DNA of 13,503 nucleotides from Candidatus Sericytochromatia bacterium (GTDB taxonomy: Bacteria > Cyanobacteriota > Sericytochromatia > UBA7694). The translations under genes were made by a program, and so were the position numbers. Where the stretch lies: NCBI GenBank assembly GCA_913773825.1, contig CAJYHH010000032.1, positions 1 through 13,503 on the forward strand, read 5' to 3'. The notes under the pieces are model-generated. The model was not told where the DNA came from, did not search any database, and saw only the letters and a program-made list of their open reading frames with translations. Of this stretch, positions 1 to 7,073 are shown one piece after another; position 1 is the first letter of the stretch, and every line of letters starts with the position of its first letter.

Positions 1-101
1 GTTTTTCAAACAAGCTTTTAAAGCAAGTCCAAACGCTTTCTGTCTCTGGCCCCCACCCCACTATCCACGCCAACAGTTGGGGAATGATTGTTCTCAGTTA
101 C

Positions 102-174
<73 letters not shown>

Positions 175-485
175 CTTTTCCTGACTCACCGGAGATCTTT
201 TTTTCAGTCTTATCATAAGGTCTCCGGGCTCGTCCGGTATCAAGACCGGCAATCAAGGTCAAACAGGAACTGAGCTTCTCGGCTCTCTCTCTCAAGACCC
301 TACAGCAAGCAAACAACCTTGCGTCAGGACCTTTCCCTGCAGGTATCGCTCCCCAAAAGAGGAGCAATGGGCTAGCTTTTTCAACGAGTGCAACTAGAGT
401 AAAAATTTGTCAGCAAGGGTGCCACCACAGGCATTCTATCTTTCTCAGGGAGACTGAACCAGCAAGGTCCTATGGATAACCAATC
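175..485 (+). other. Gene-free leader between tRNA-Lys and rho
   Basis: I find no credible coding region here. The stretch holds an inverted repeat, CCGGAGA (189-195) and TCTCCGG (221-227), with a T7 run in its loop. It also holds a small repeat CCGGT/ACCGG (234-249), a pyrimidine-rich G-poor tract at about 273-300, and a short hairpin GCTCC (348-352)/GGAGC (361-365) followed about ten bases later by T5 (377-381). In several bacteria rho is autoregulated by Rho-dependent termination inside its own leader, and the C/T-rich tract would suit a Rho loading site. That role is inference; only the composition and repeats are seen. I could not pick a convincing promoter for rho in this stretch. Confidence 0.4.
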
Positions 486-1820
486 ATGAGAAGAAACCCC
501 AGAAACTTCAAAAAACGCAATCATCCTTATCCTCAGCAACAGCAGCAGCAACAACAGTATCAAGAACCTGATCTAACCCCCTTTATGGACAAAACCCTCA
601 AAGAGCTCCATGAAATAGCTCGTGAGATGGAAATCCCGTCGTATAACAAACTGCGTAAACAGGATCTGGCCCTCAAGATTGTCCAGACCGAAGAAGTCCG
701 TCAGAACACCCGCAGCGGGATTCTGGAAATCATGCCTGAAGGTTATGGTTTTTTGCGCTGCAACGGTTACTTCCCCAGCCCTGACGATGTCTATATCTCT
801 CAAACTCAAATTAAGCGTTTTCGCCTGCAAACCGGCCATATGCTCCTGGGTCAGGTACGCCCCGCCAAAGACGGCGAAAAATATTATAGCCTCGTCAAAA
901 TTGATTCAGTTAACGGCCTGAGCCCTGAGCAAATTGGTCATCTGACTCATTTTGACAAACTTGTGCCGGTTTACCCTGAGGGGCATATCAACCTCGAACG
1001 CGACAGCCGCCATGATATGTCACTGCGGATTATGGACATCTTTTGTCCCATTGGGCGCGGTCAGCGTGGACTGATTGTCTCACCCCCTAAAGCCGGTAAA
1101 ACCACCCTGCTTAAATCCATTGCCGCCAGCATCGCTGAAAATCATCCGGATATTATCCTGATTGCGCTGCTGATCGACGAGCGTCCTGAAGAAGTCACAG
1201 ACTTTGAGCGCTCCATTCGCGGCGAAGTTGTGGCATCCACCTTTGACCGTTTGCCTGAGCACCATACCCGGATTACCGAACTGGTGCTTGAAAAAGCCAA
1301 ACGCCAGGTTGAAGCAGGCCGTGATGTGGTGATTCTTTGCGATAGCATCACACGCATGAGCCGTGCTTATAACCTGATTATTCCGCCAAGTGGCCGCACG
1401 CTCAGCGGAGGTCTGGACCCCAATGCGATGCATTCACCCAAGCGCTTTTTTGGTGCCGCTCGCAAAGTCGAGTTTGGCGGCAGCCTGACGATTTTAGCCA
1501 CAGCGCTTGTCGAAACCGGCAGCCGTATGGATGACGTGATTTTCGAAGAGTTTAAAGGCACGGGCAATATGGAGCTTAAACTCGATCGCAAACTGGCTGA
1601 ACGCCGCATGTTTCCTGCCATTGATATTAAAATGTCAGGAACCCGCAAAGAAGAACTTTTGCTCACACCCGAAGTACTGCGCAAAGAACATCTGCTGCGC
1701 CGCATGCTGGCCAATGCCGACACCATCGAAGCAACCGAGTTTATTGTGGAGCGCTTCAAAAAAAGCCGCACCAACGCCGAACTCCTGCAGATGATTGTTG
1801 ACGACAGCGCGGCAGCTTAA
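486..1820 (+). CDS. rho: Transcription termination factor Rho
   Basis: Rho is the hexameric RNA-dependent ATPase/helicase that releases nascent RNA from RNA polymerase. The whole family architecture is present at a normal length (444 residues). A helical N-terminal domain (about 29-72) is followed by the cold-shock-like RNA-binding domain (about 73-145, with GYGFLR at 87-91 and PDDVYIS). The ATPase core carries Walker A SPPKAGKT (199-206), the DERPEE catalytic segment (231-236), Walker B VVILCDS (281-287), and the Q- and R-loop region GSRMDDVIFEEFKGTGNMEL (345-364). Residues 1-28 are basic and Q/N-rich, with eight consecutive Gln at 17-24. ATG at 486 is chosen because it is the first start before the conserved domain; the ribosome binding site is weak. 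A strong intrinsic terminator follows the gene, so rho is probably its own transcription unit. Confidence 0.98.
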   Translation: MRRNPRNFKKRNHPYPQQQQQQQQYQEPDLTPFMDKTLKELHEIAREMEIPSYNKLRKQDLALKIVQTEEVRQNTRSGILEIMPEGYGFLRCNGYFPSPDDVYISQTQIKRFRLQTGHMLLGQVRPAKDGEKYYSLVKIDSVNGLSPEQIGHLTHFDKLVPVYPEGHINLERDSRHDMSLRIMDIFCPIGRGQRGLIVSPPKAGKTTLLKSIAASIAENHPDIILIALLIDERPEEVTDFERSIRGEVVASTFDRLPEHHTRITELVLEKAKRQVEAGRDVVILCDSITRMSRAYNLIIPPSGRTLSGGLDPNAMHSPKRFFGAARKVEFGGSLTILATALVETGSRMDDVIFEEFKGTGNMELKLDRKLAERRMFPAIDIKMSGTRKEELLLTPEVLRKEHLLRRMLANADTIEATEFIVERFKKSRTNAELLQMIVDDSAAA

Positions 1821-1857
1821 ATCGCTTTCGCCAGGTTTTAGATGTACATGTACACTG

Positions 1858-1883
1858 AGCTCCCCGCGCTGGGGAGCTTTGTT
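1858..1883 (+). terminator. Intrinsic terminator after rho
   Basis: AGCTCCCC (1858-1865) pairs perfectly over eight base pairs with GGGGAGCT (1871-1878) around the five-base loop GCGCT, and TTGTTATT follows. This is a compact GC-rich stem with a T-rich tail, 38 bases after the rho stop codon. It also argues that the next gene begins downstream of it. Confidence 0.8.
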
Positions 1884-1917
1884 ATTGAAGGGATTGAAGG
1901 GAAAAACACTCAAAGCT

Positions 1918-3387
1918 ATGAAACGCTATCAGACCCATATTTTCGACGTTGATGACGTCAATCACGCAGGCCGTGGCCTGGCTGTTTTAGACGGGGTTGA
2001 AACCACAATTCCCTATGCCCTTCCTGGCCAGCAAGTTGAAGCCTTTGTCCATAAAAAAAAGCAGGGCAAAGCAGACGCTCGTCTGCAACACGTAATTAAA
2101 AATCGCGAAGATCAAGTCACACCCTTTTGTCCCCATTTTGGCCAGCCGCCGACAGAACAAACTGACAACAATCCTGCTCAAGGCTGCGGGGGCTGCAGCT
2201 GGCAACAAATTGAGTATTCGACCCAGCTAAGCCTGAAACAGGGCATGCTGCAAAAATTACTAGCACCAGTTGTGCCTGAAGTTGCGTTAAACCCAATTAT
2301 GGGCAGCCCCCTAGATCGGCGTTATCGCAATAAAGTTGAATTTAGCTTTGGTGATAAAACCTATCTGTCTGATGAGCGCTATAAAGCCCTGCGCGCAGCC
2401 AAAGAACCCATGCCGAACGGCTTTTTTCTGGGCTTTCATGTCCCTGGTTCGTTTGGCACCATTATTGACATCAGCGAATGTCATTTAGTCTCACCTGAAG
2501 CCCAAATTGTTTATCAAGCCCTGCACAAACTGCTGCCCCAGCTCGGCGCAGCAGTCTATAGCCCTCGTCACCACACCGGTTACTGGCGTCATCTGATTAT
2601 CCGCCAGGCGTTTAGAACCGGTGAGTTAATGATTCATTTTAATACCAGCGATGGCTTTACGCCTGACTGGGAACAGGTTTTAAATGTCCTTAACAGTCTG
2701 GATCTAGGTTCAGTCAAAATCCGCTCGGTACTGCATAGTGTCCACACTGGCGATGCGCAGATTGTCGGCTGGAACGCCCCCGCTCTGCTGCAAGGTGACA
2801 GTCTAATCGAAGAAGAACTCTGCGGCCTGCGCTTTGATATTTCACCCTATGCGTTTTTTCAGACCAATACATTAGCCGCTGAAAAGCTCTATGAGCAGAT
2901 TGTGCGCTTAAGCCACTTAGAAAATCAGCCGGTTGTGTATGACCTCTACAGCGGCACAGGAAGCATCGGCATGGTCTTGGCCAAACACGGCGCTGCCCGT
3001 GTTTATGGCCTTGAAGAAATTGAAAGTGCCGTGGCTGACGCAACCCGTAACGCTGCCCGTAATCAGCTGACTAACTGCACGTTTTTAGCCGGTAAAGTTG
3101 AGGCCCGCCTGCAAGAGCTGATGAACACAGATAAACCCGATCTGATCATTATCGATCCCCCACGAGCGGGTCTACATCCCAAAGTACCCCCTCTGCTCAA
3201 TCAATTAGCCGTACCCCAGATGATCTATGTTTCGTGTAATCCAGCCGCTTTAGCTCGCGATCTCGAACTTTTGCAGAACACTTATCGCGTGATTGAAATC
3301 CAGCCTGTGGATCTCTTCCCACAGACAGGTCATGTTGAAACGATTGTGCGCCTAGAAGCAAAAAAAACGGTTAATCCGGAGGCCTAA
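1918..3387 (+). CDS. TrmA/RlmD-type RNA (uracil-5-)-methyltransferase
   Basis: This family uses S-adenosylmethionine to methylate C5 of uridine in rRNA (RlmD/RumA, RlmC, RlmCD) or tRNA (TrmA). Numbered from ATG 1918 (489 residues), an N-terminal TRAM-like domain (about 1-62) is followed by four cysteines that fit the [4Fe-4S] site: C71, C90, C93 (CGGC) and C188. Then come the RNA-binding part, the QTN segment (315-317), the SAM-binding loop DLYSGTGSIG (342-351), DPPRAGLHP (413-421), the nucleophile C440 in VSCNP, and the general base E474 in GHVETIV. The frame stays open upstream to 1795, but that would cross the rho stop and run through the terminator, so 1918 is the better start. Spacing between the first two cysteines is unusually long. 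The cluster favours an RlmD-like rRNA enzyme, but the exact target uridine cannot be told from sequence. Confidence 0.92.
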   Translation: MKRYQTHIFDVDDVNHAGRGLAVLDGVETTIPYALPGQQVEAFVHKKKQGKADARLQHVIKNREDQVTPFCPHFGQPPTEQTDNNPAQGCGGCSWQQIEYSTQLSLKQGMLQKLLAPVVPEVALNPIMGSPLDRRYRNKVEFSFGDKTYLSDERYKALRAAKEPMPNGFFLGFHVPGSFGTIIDISECHLVSPEAQIVYQALHKLLPQLGAAVYSPRHHTGYWRHLIIRQAFRTGELMIHFNTSDGFTPDWEQVLNVLNSLDLGSVKIRSVLHSVHTGDAQIVGWNAPALLQGDSLIEEELCGLRFDISPYAFFQTNTLAAEKLYEQIVRLSHLENQPVVYDLYSGTGSIGMVLAKHGAARVYGLEEIESAVADATRNAARNQLTNCTFLAGKVEARLQELMNTDKPDLIIIDPPRAGLHPKVPPLLNQLAVPQMIYVSCNPAALARDLELLQNTYRVIEIQPVDLFPQTGHVETIVRLEAKKTVNPEA

Positions 3388-3389
3388 AC

Positions 3390-3656
3390 ATGAATTTGCG
3401 CGTTGTTCGCATTACCATGCCGCCTAAATACTACAAGCCTGGCATTCATGCCAGCTTAGAACGCGCTATTTTGCGCCAGCTTGTCGCTTATGGCAGCGTC
3501 GAATCTGCGATCGAAGACGGCTGGCTGCAAGAAGGACGCAGTGCAGGTGAAAAAAATCCAGGCAGGCGCTTTATTGTGTATCTGACAGATGGCAAACATT
3601 ATCACGATATTCCGATCAGTTTCAGCTTATCTCTTAACGGTCAAATTATTCAATAA
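3390..3656 (+). CDS. Small protein of unknown function, coupled to the methyltransferase
   Basis: I do not recognise this 88-residue protein. It begins two bases after the preceding stop codon and has a good ribosome binding site, GGAGG at 3378-3382, seven bases before its ATG, so it is very probably a real gene co-transcribed with the methyltransferase. It is basic at the start, with no signal peptide, membrane segment or cysteine. Visible stretches are RITMPPKYYKPG (7-18), a helical-looking middle (about 21-46) and a C-terminal half with alternating beta-like segments (FIVYLTDG, IPISFSLSL). Several charged and aromatic residues and the pairing with an RNA-modifying enzyme would allow an RNA- or ribosome-related role, but that is a guess from context. 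A weak AT-rich hairpin (AATAA 3652-3656, TTATT 3661-3665) overlaps its stop codon. Confidence 0.8.
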   Translation: MNLRVVRITMPPKYYKPGIHASLERAILRQLVAYGSVESAIEDGWLQEGRSAGEKNPGRRFIVYLTDGKHYHDIPISFSLSLNGQIIQ

Positions 3657-3747
3657 AAGCTTATTTTAAATTAAAAATCCAGGTTTAACAAGATTTATTA
3701 GTCGTCTAACTTTAAACCTTAAAGCCTTAAGCTTTCCCCGCTTATAA

Positions 3748-3778
3748 AGAGATCTGTGAAGCCGATCGCTTGATCTCT
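3748..3778. repeat. Inverted repeat upstream of the SpoIID-domain gene
   Basis: AGAGATC (3748-3754) and GATCTCT (3772-3778) are perfect inverted copies separated by 17 bases, and the spacer has a smaller pair AAGC/GCTT inside it. No T run follows, so it does not look like a terminator. The right arm overlaps the candidate -35 element of the next promoter, which would suit an operator or an RNA structure. Function is inferred only. Confidence 0.4.
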
Positions 3779-3798
3779 GGAAAAGTTTTGCTAATAAT
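3770..3798 (+). promoter_or_regulatory. Candidate sigma70-type promoter for the SpoIID-domain gene
   Basis: TTGATC (3770-3775) and AATAAT (3793-3798) are separated by 17 bases; TAATAA at 3792 is an alternative -10. Transcription would begin close to 3805, almost at the first ATG (3807), which would leave a leader of about 55 bases before the second ATG (3861). Confidence 0.4.
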
Positions 3799-3806
3799 AG
3801 TAAGGT

Positions 3807-5177
3807 ATGAAAATTTCCCGTTCTGATTCAGTTGCTTCATCTCCTTGGTTCAGGTTGTCTATGAAACACGCACTGGCTCTCACGCTTGTCGGATTTTGCG
3901 CCTTTCCTGCGCTGGCCGGCGAGATCACCGAAATGTCTTTTGACTCTTACCCCACCGCTTATACATCTTATGCAACAGATTTTTCACCAGAAAACACCAA
4001 CGCTTACCAGACGGCTTTTGGCAACGATGTGCCGATCCGGGTCCAAGTGGCTCCCTGGGACAACAGCACGGCTTTACGTGCCACCGCAACCGCGCGCGTT
4101 AAAGGTTTAAACGGCCTGGGCTGGCGCCAGATCGGCCAGCTGGAGGCAACTTCTCAGATTCAGGTTCAAGCCACGGCCAACGGTTTAAAAGTCACGGGCT
4201 TAAGCAATAGCAGCGTCAACGGCAATGAGCTGTTTCAAGGCATTCGAGTCGAAAGCCCCCATGATCAGGCCGCGATCCAGTCTGATCAAGGTTTATTCCG
4301 TGGAAATTTAATTCTGCAGGCTGGCAAAAACGCTTTTTCAGTCGTCAATGAACTGCCGCTGGAGCATTATCTCTATAGTGTTGTACCTAGCGAAATGCCC
4401 GCCAGCTGGCCGCTTGAAGCGCTTAAATCTCAAGCGGTTGCAGCTCGTACTTATGCTTTAAGTCATCTTGGCGGCTTCCGTAAACGGGGTTTTGACGTAA
4501 CCAATACAACAGCCAGTCAGGTTTATCAGGGTGTGCGCGCTGAGCACAGCAATAGCAGCCGTGCTGTCGCTGAGACCCGCGGCTTAATCATGACCTATAA
4601 CGATGCGCCGATTTTGGCGTATTTTCATTCTACATCGGGTGGCCGAACCGAAAACGGCGCGGATCTTTGGGCCCCTCAGCCTTATCTACAAGCTGTAGAT
4701 GATGTAGATCACGCCTCACCCAAATATACCTGGCACACTGAGCTCAACCAGAGTTCGGTGCGGGCGAAATTACGCGATAATCTTAAAATAAATGTCGGTG
4801 ATGTACTGGCTCTGCAGCCTTTAAGCTTTACACGCGGCGGCCGGATCAAAACCATCCGCATTTTAGGCAATCAGGGAGAACAGACTGTCTCTGGTGAAAA
4901 AATCAGGATGGGTTTAGGCCTGAACAGCACGTTTTTTAACGTTGGCAGCGTCGGTAAAGACGGTAAATTAATCAAAGAACCCGCTCGTGATAACACACCC
5001 GTAAGCTTTCAGTTTGCTGGCCGTGGCTGGGGTCATGGTATGGGGATGTCCCAGTATGGCGCTCGCCAGCTGGCTTTAGACGGCCATCCGTTTAACAGCA
5101 TCCTGGGCCATTATTATCGCGGCGTTCGGATTGAGCCGATTAATCCCTCACGCTATCAGCTGGCAGCCAGTAACTAA
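3807..5177 (+). CDS. Exported SpoIID/LytB-domain protein (probable lytic transglycosylase)
   Basis: SpoIID-domain enzymes cleave peptidoglycan glycan strands, preferentially after amidases have removed the stem peptides. The domain covers about residues 180-445: EHYLYSVVPSEMP with the presumed catalytic E196, the SQAVAARTYA helix (208-217), the HSTSGG loop (274-279) and the hallmark GRGWGHGMGMSQYGA (405-419). An export signal is clear: a hydrophobic core with a cleavage site after ALA (residues 35-37 from the first ATG). Starting at the second ATG (3861) would give a compact 19-residue signal MKHALALTLVGFCAFPALA, while ATG 3807 adds 18 polar residues; 3861 may be the true start. Residues about 40-175 are a poorly conserved N-terminal region. 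No other sporulation gene is nearby, so a role in septal or general wall remodelling is more likely than engulfment. queA follows after 20 bases. Confidence 0.93.
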   Translation: MKISRSDSVASSPWFRLSMKHALALTLVGFCAFPALAGEITEMSFDSYPTAYTSYATDFSPENTNAYQTAFGNDVPIRVQVAPWDNSTALRATATARVKGLNGLGWRQIGQLEATSQIQVQATANGLKVTGLSNSSVNGNELFQGIRVESPHDQAAIQSDQGLFRGNLILQAGKNAFSVVNELPLEHYLYSVVPSEMPASWPLEALKSQAVAARTYALSHLGGFRKRGFDVTNTTASQVYQGVRAEHSNSSRAVAETRGLIMTYNDAPILAYFHSTSGGRTENGADLWAPQPYLQAVDDVDHASPKYTWHTELNQSSVRAKLRDNLKINVGDVLALQPLSFTRGGRIKTIRILGNQGEQTVSGEKIRMGLGLNSTFFNVGSVGKDGKLIKEPARDNTPVSFQFAGRGWGHGMGMSQYGARQLALDGHPFNSILGHYYRGVRIEPINPSRYQLAASN

Positions 5178-5197
5178 GCCCGGTTACACTTTAAGCC

Positions 5198-6271
5198 ATG
5201 AGTAACCTGACTGATCCAGCCGACTTGCAGCTGTCGGGCTATGATTTTGAGCTGCCTGAAACCCTGATTGCCCAGACCCCCGCTGAACGCCGCGAAATTT
5301 CGCGTTTACTTGTTTACCAGCGTCAAAACCAAAGTATTCAGCATAGCCGCTTTGATCAACTGGGCAACTGGCTGCAAGCGGGAGACTTACTCGTCTTAAA
5401 CGATACCCGTGTGTTTCCAGCCCGCTTATTTGGCCACAAAACCCATACCGGCACCCGCTTTGAGTTTTTATTGGCACATCCCGAAAACCCCACAGGCCAG
5501 ACGCCTAACCACTGGCTGGCGATCGCCAAAAACAGCAAACGCATTCGGCTAGGCTATCAGTTTGATTTTAACGAAGGTGTCAGCGCTTTAATTCATGAAA
5601 CCCGTGAAGGCGGCCAGGTCGTTTTAGACTTTCAGAACCTGCCAACTGATGGTTTTTGGCCCTGGATCGAACGGCAGGGCGAGATTCCCTACCCGCCTTA
5701 TATCAGCTCACGCGAAAGTGAACCTGAGCGCTATCAGACTGTTTATAGCCGCGAAAAAGGCTCCGTTGCAGCCCCTACAGCCGGCCTGCACTTTACCCCA
5801 GAACTGCTGCAGTCTCTGCAAGCCCAAGGCATCGACCACGTCACGCTAACGCTGCATGTCGGGCTCGGGACGTTTACTCCCGTACGCAGTGAGCGCATCG
5901 ACGAACATCAGCTTCACGCTGAGCTTTATCATTTACCGGCCGCCAGCGCCGAACGTCTTAATGCTCAACGTGAAGCAGGACGTCGGATTATTGCAGTCGG
6001 CACGACTGCCACCCGAACCTTAGAAACGGTTTATCGCCGCTTTGAAGGCCATTTTGAAGCCGCTGAAGGCGCAACCAGCCTGTATCTCTACCCAGGCCAG
6101 CCGCTTAACGCAATTGATGGTTTAATCACTAACTTTCATCTGCCGCGTTCAAGCCTGCTGATGCTGGTCGCCACCTGGATTGGCCGCCAAGAGTTGCTTA
6201 AACTCTATACAACAGCTATTCGCGATCAGTATCGCTTTTATAGTTTTGGCGATGCGATGCTTTTGCTCTAA
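5198..6271 (+). CDS. queA: S-adenosylmethionine:tRNA ribosyltransferase-isomerase QueA
   Basis: QueA transfers and isomerises the ribosyl group of S-adenosylmethionine onto 7-aminomethyl-7-deazaguanine at the wobble position (G34) of tRNA-Asp, -Asn, -His and -Tyr, giving epoxyqueuosine. The 357 residues match the family's usual length end to end. Signature stretches are YDFELPETLIAQTPAERR (15-32), LLVLNDTRVFPARL (64-77), PYPPYI (164-169), GSVAAPTAGLHFT (188-200), LHVGLGTFTPV (219-229), VGTTATRTLE (267-276), LITNFHLPRSSLLMLV (309-324) and YRFYSFGDAMLL (345-356). The 20-base gap after the SpoIID-domain gene suggests one transcript. The ribosome binding site is weak. The gene's presence implies that queuosine or a precursor is made or salvaged; no other que gene lies in the window. 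Confidence 0.97.
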   Translation: MSNLTDPADLQLSGYDFELPETLIAQTPAERREISRLLVYQRQNQSIQHSRFDQLGNWLQAGDLLVLNDTRVFPARLFGHKTHTGTRFEFLLAHPENPTGQTPNHWLAIAKNSKRIRLGYQFDFNEGVSALIHETREGGQVVLDFQNLPTDGFWPWIERQGEIPYPPYISSRESEPERYQTVYSREKGSVAAPTAGLHFTPELLQSLQAQGIDHVTLTLHVGLGTFTPVRSERIDEHQLHAELYHLPAASAERLNAQREAGRRIIAVGTTATRTLETVYRRFEGHFEAAEGATSLYLYPGQPLNAIDGLITNFHLPRSSLLMLVATWIGRQELLKLYTTAIRDQYRFYSFGDAMLLL

Positions 6272-6433
6272 AGCATCCAGCCCTGAATCCAGACGATTCT
6301 GATTAACAAACAAAGAAGTCAGAGAGAGACGCACATTCAGGCGACTTTTTATGACTTTGCTCTGGGTTTTAAGTAAAACGTCAGCCTAAATCTGACTTAA
6401 ACCTAAGGCCCATAGGTCTGTAAGCATAGCCAA

Positions 6434-6442
6434 TGGTATAAT
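6434..6442 (+). promoter_or_regulatory. Extended -10 promoter for the Yip1-like gene
   Basis: TGGTATAAT is a perfect extended -10 element (TGN plus TATAAT) and needs no good -35; none is visible at the usual distance. Transcription would start near 6449, about 31 bases before the ATG. A split inverted repeat lies just upstream (ACCTA 6401-6405, TAGGT 6413-6417). The rest of the 208-base gap after queA holds only a weak GAATC/GATTC hairpin near 6285 and no clear terminator. Confidence 0.6.
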
Positions 6443-6479
6443 CTGGAGAAAACTGTGCGAGGTCCATCAAACTCTAGTC

Positions 6480-7040
6480 ATGCAAGGCTTTCTCGCAACT
6501 TACTTTGACGTTTTATTTCACCCCGGCAGCAACACCCGCATCGACCGCCAACACTGGTGGCAGGCCGCTGTACTTGTCTGGCTGGTTTCCAGCATTCTGA
6601 GCCTGTCAGCTGCAAACGGCCTATCGGGCGCACAGATCAGTCTGGCCTTGGCCGCAGGCTGGCTGGGAAGTCTGCTCATGTGGTGGGTCAGCACACTGTT
6701 GATTCACTTTACAGCTGATTTGTTTGGGGGCCAGGGCCGCTTTGCAGATACGATGACCGGCATTGGGCTCGCTATTGCCCCCATGATGTTTATCGCCCCC
6801 TTACAGGCGCTGCCCAATCTGTTTGGTAATCTTGGTCATACTCTAGCTCTGCTCGGCGGCATGGGTTTGTTATTTTGGACAGCAGCCCTGTTAGCAAAAC
6901 ATCTTAGAATTGCTGAGCGCTTTAGTCTGGATCGCTCACTTGGCGCTTTGATTTTGGCCTGTGTGTTTGCAACAGCTTTAGTGGCTGTTAGCGGCATCAG
7001 TATTCTGCTTCAGATTTTTGTCTGGGCTGCGAGGCTCTAA
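6480..7040 (+). CDS. Yip1-like integral membrane protein
   Basis: This 186-residue protein is almost entirely hydrophobic, with about five membrane segments: 27-46, 52-76, 92-116, 119-140 and 152-182. The stretch GGQGRFADTMTGIGLAIAP (83-101), a glycine-rich turn followed by a helix ending in Pro, resembles the bacterial Yip1 domain family, in which a small aromatic N-terminal segment precedes four to five helices. The molecular role of bacterial Yip1 proteins is largely unknown, and no enzymatic motif is visible. The gene has its own extended -10 promoter and lies 33 bases before the first metallo-hydrolase, so the two are probably co-transcribed. The ATG has no strong ribosome binding site; GAGG near 6459 is too far upstream. 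Family placement is by pattern and moderately sure; that it is a membrane protein is certain. Confidence 0.82.
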   Translation: MQGFLATYFDVLFHPGSNTRIDRQHWWQAAVLVWLVSSILSLSAANGLSGAQISLALAAGWLGSLLMWWVSTLLIHFTADLFGGQGRFADTMTGIGLAIAPMMFIAPLQALPNLFGNLGHTLALLGGMGLLFWTAALLAKHLRIAERFSLDRSLGALILACVFATALVAVSGISILLQIFVWAARL

Positions 7041-7073
7041 ACGTGAGAACAGGCCTGAGAAAGCGAGTCTGAC

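Noticed and set aside
1..101. Promoter or gene end left of the tRNA
   Set aside because: The only structure seen is a small palindrome GCTTTTAAAGC (14-24); there is no convincing -35/-10 pair or coding frame.
1843..1854. Twelve-base palindrome TGTACATGTACA after rho
   Set aside because: A few palindromes of this length are expected by chance in a window of this size, and it has no promoter nearby.
1795..1917. Upstream extension of the RNA methyltransferase to 1795
   Set aside because: It would overlap the rho stop codon and read through a strong terminator, and the extra residues do not resemble the family; 1918 is the better start.
5519..5526. GCGATCGC, the HIP1 octamer abundant in many cyanobacteria
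   Set aside because: A single copy inside queA is compatible with chance and gives no support for a cyanobacterial origin.
6401..6417. Split inverted repeat ACCTA/TAGGT upstream of the Yip1-like promoter
   Set aside because: Arms of five bases are too short to separate from chance without conservation data.
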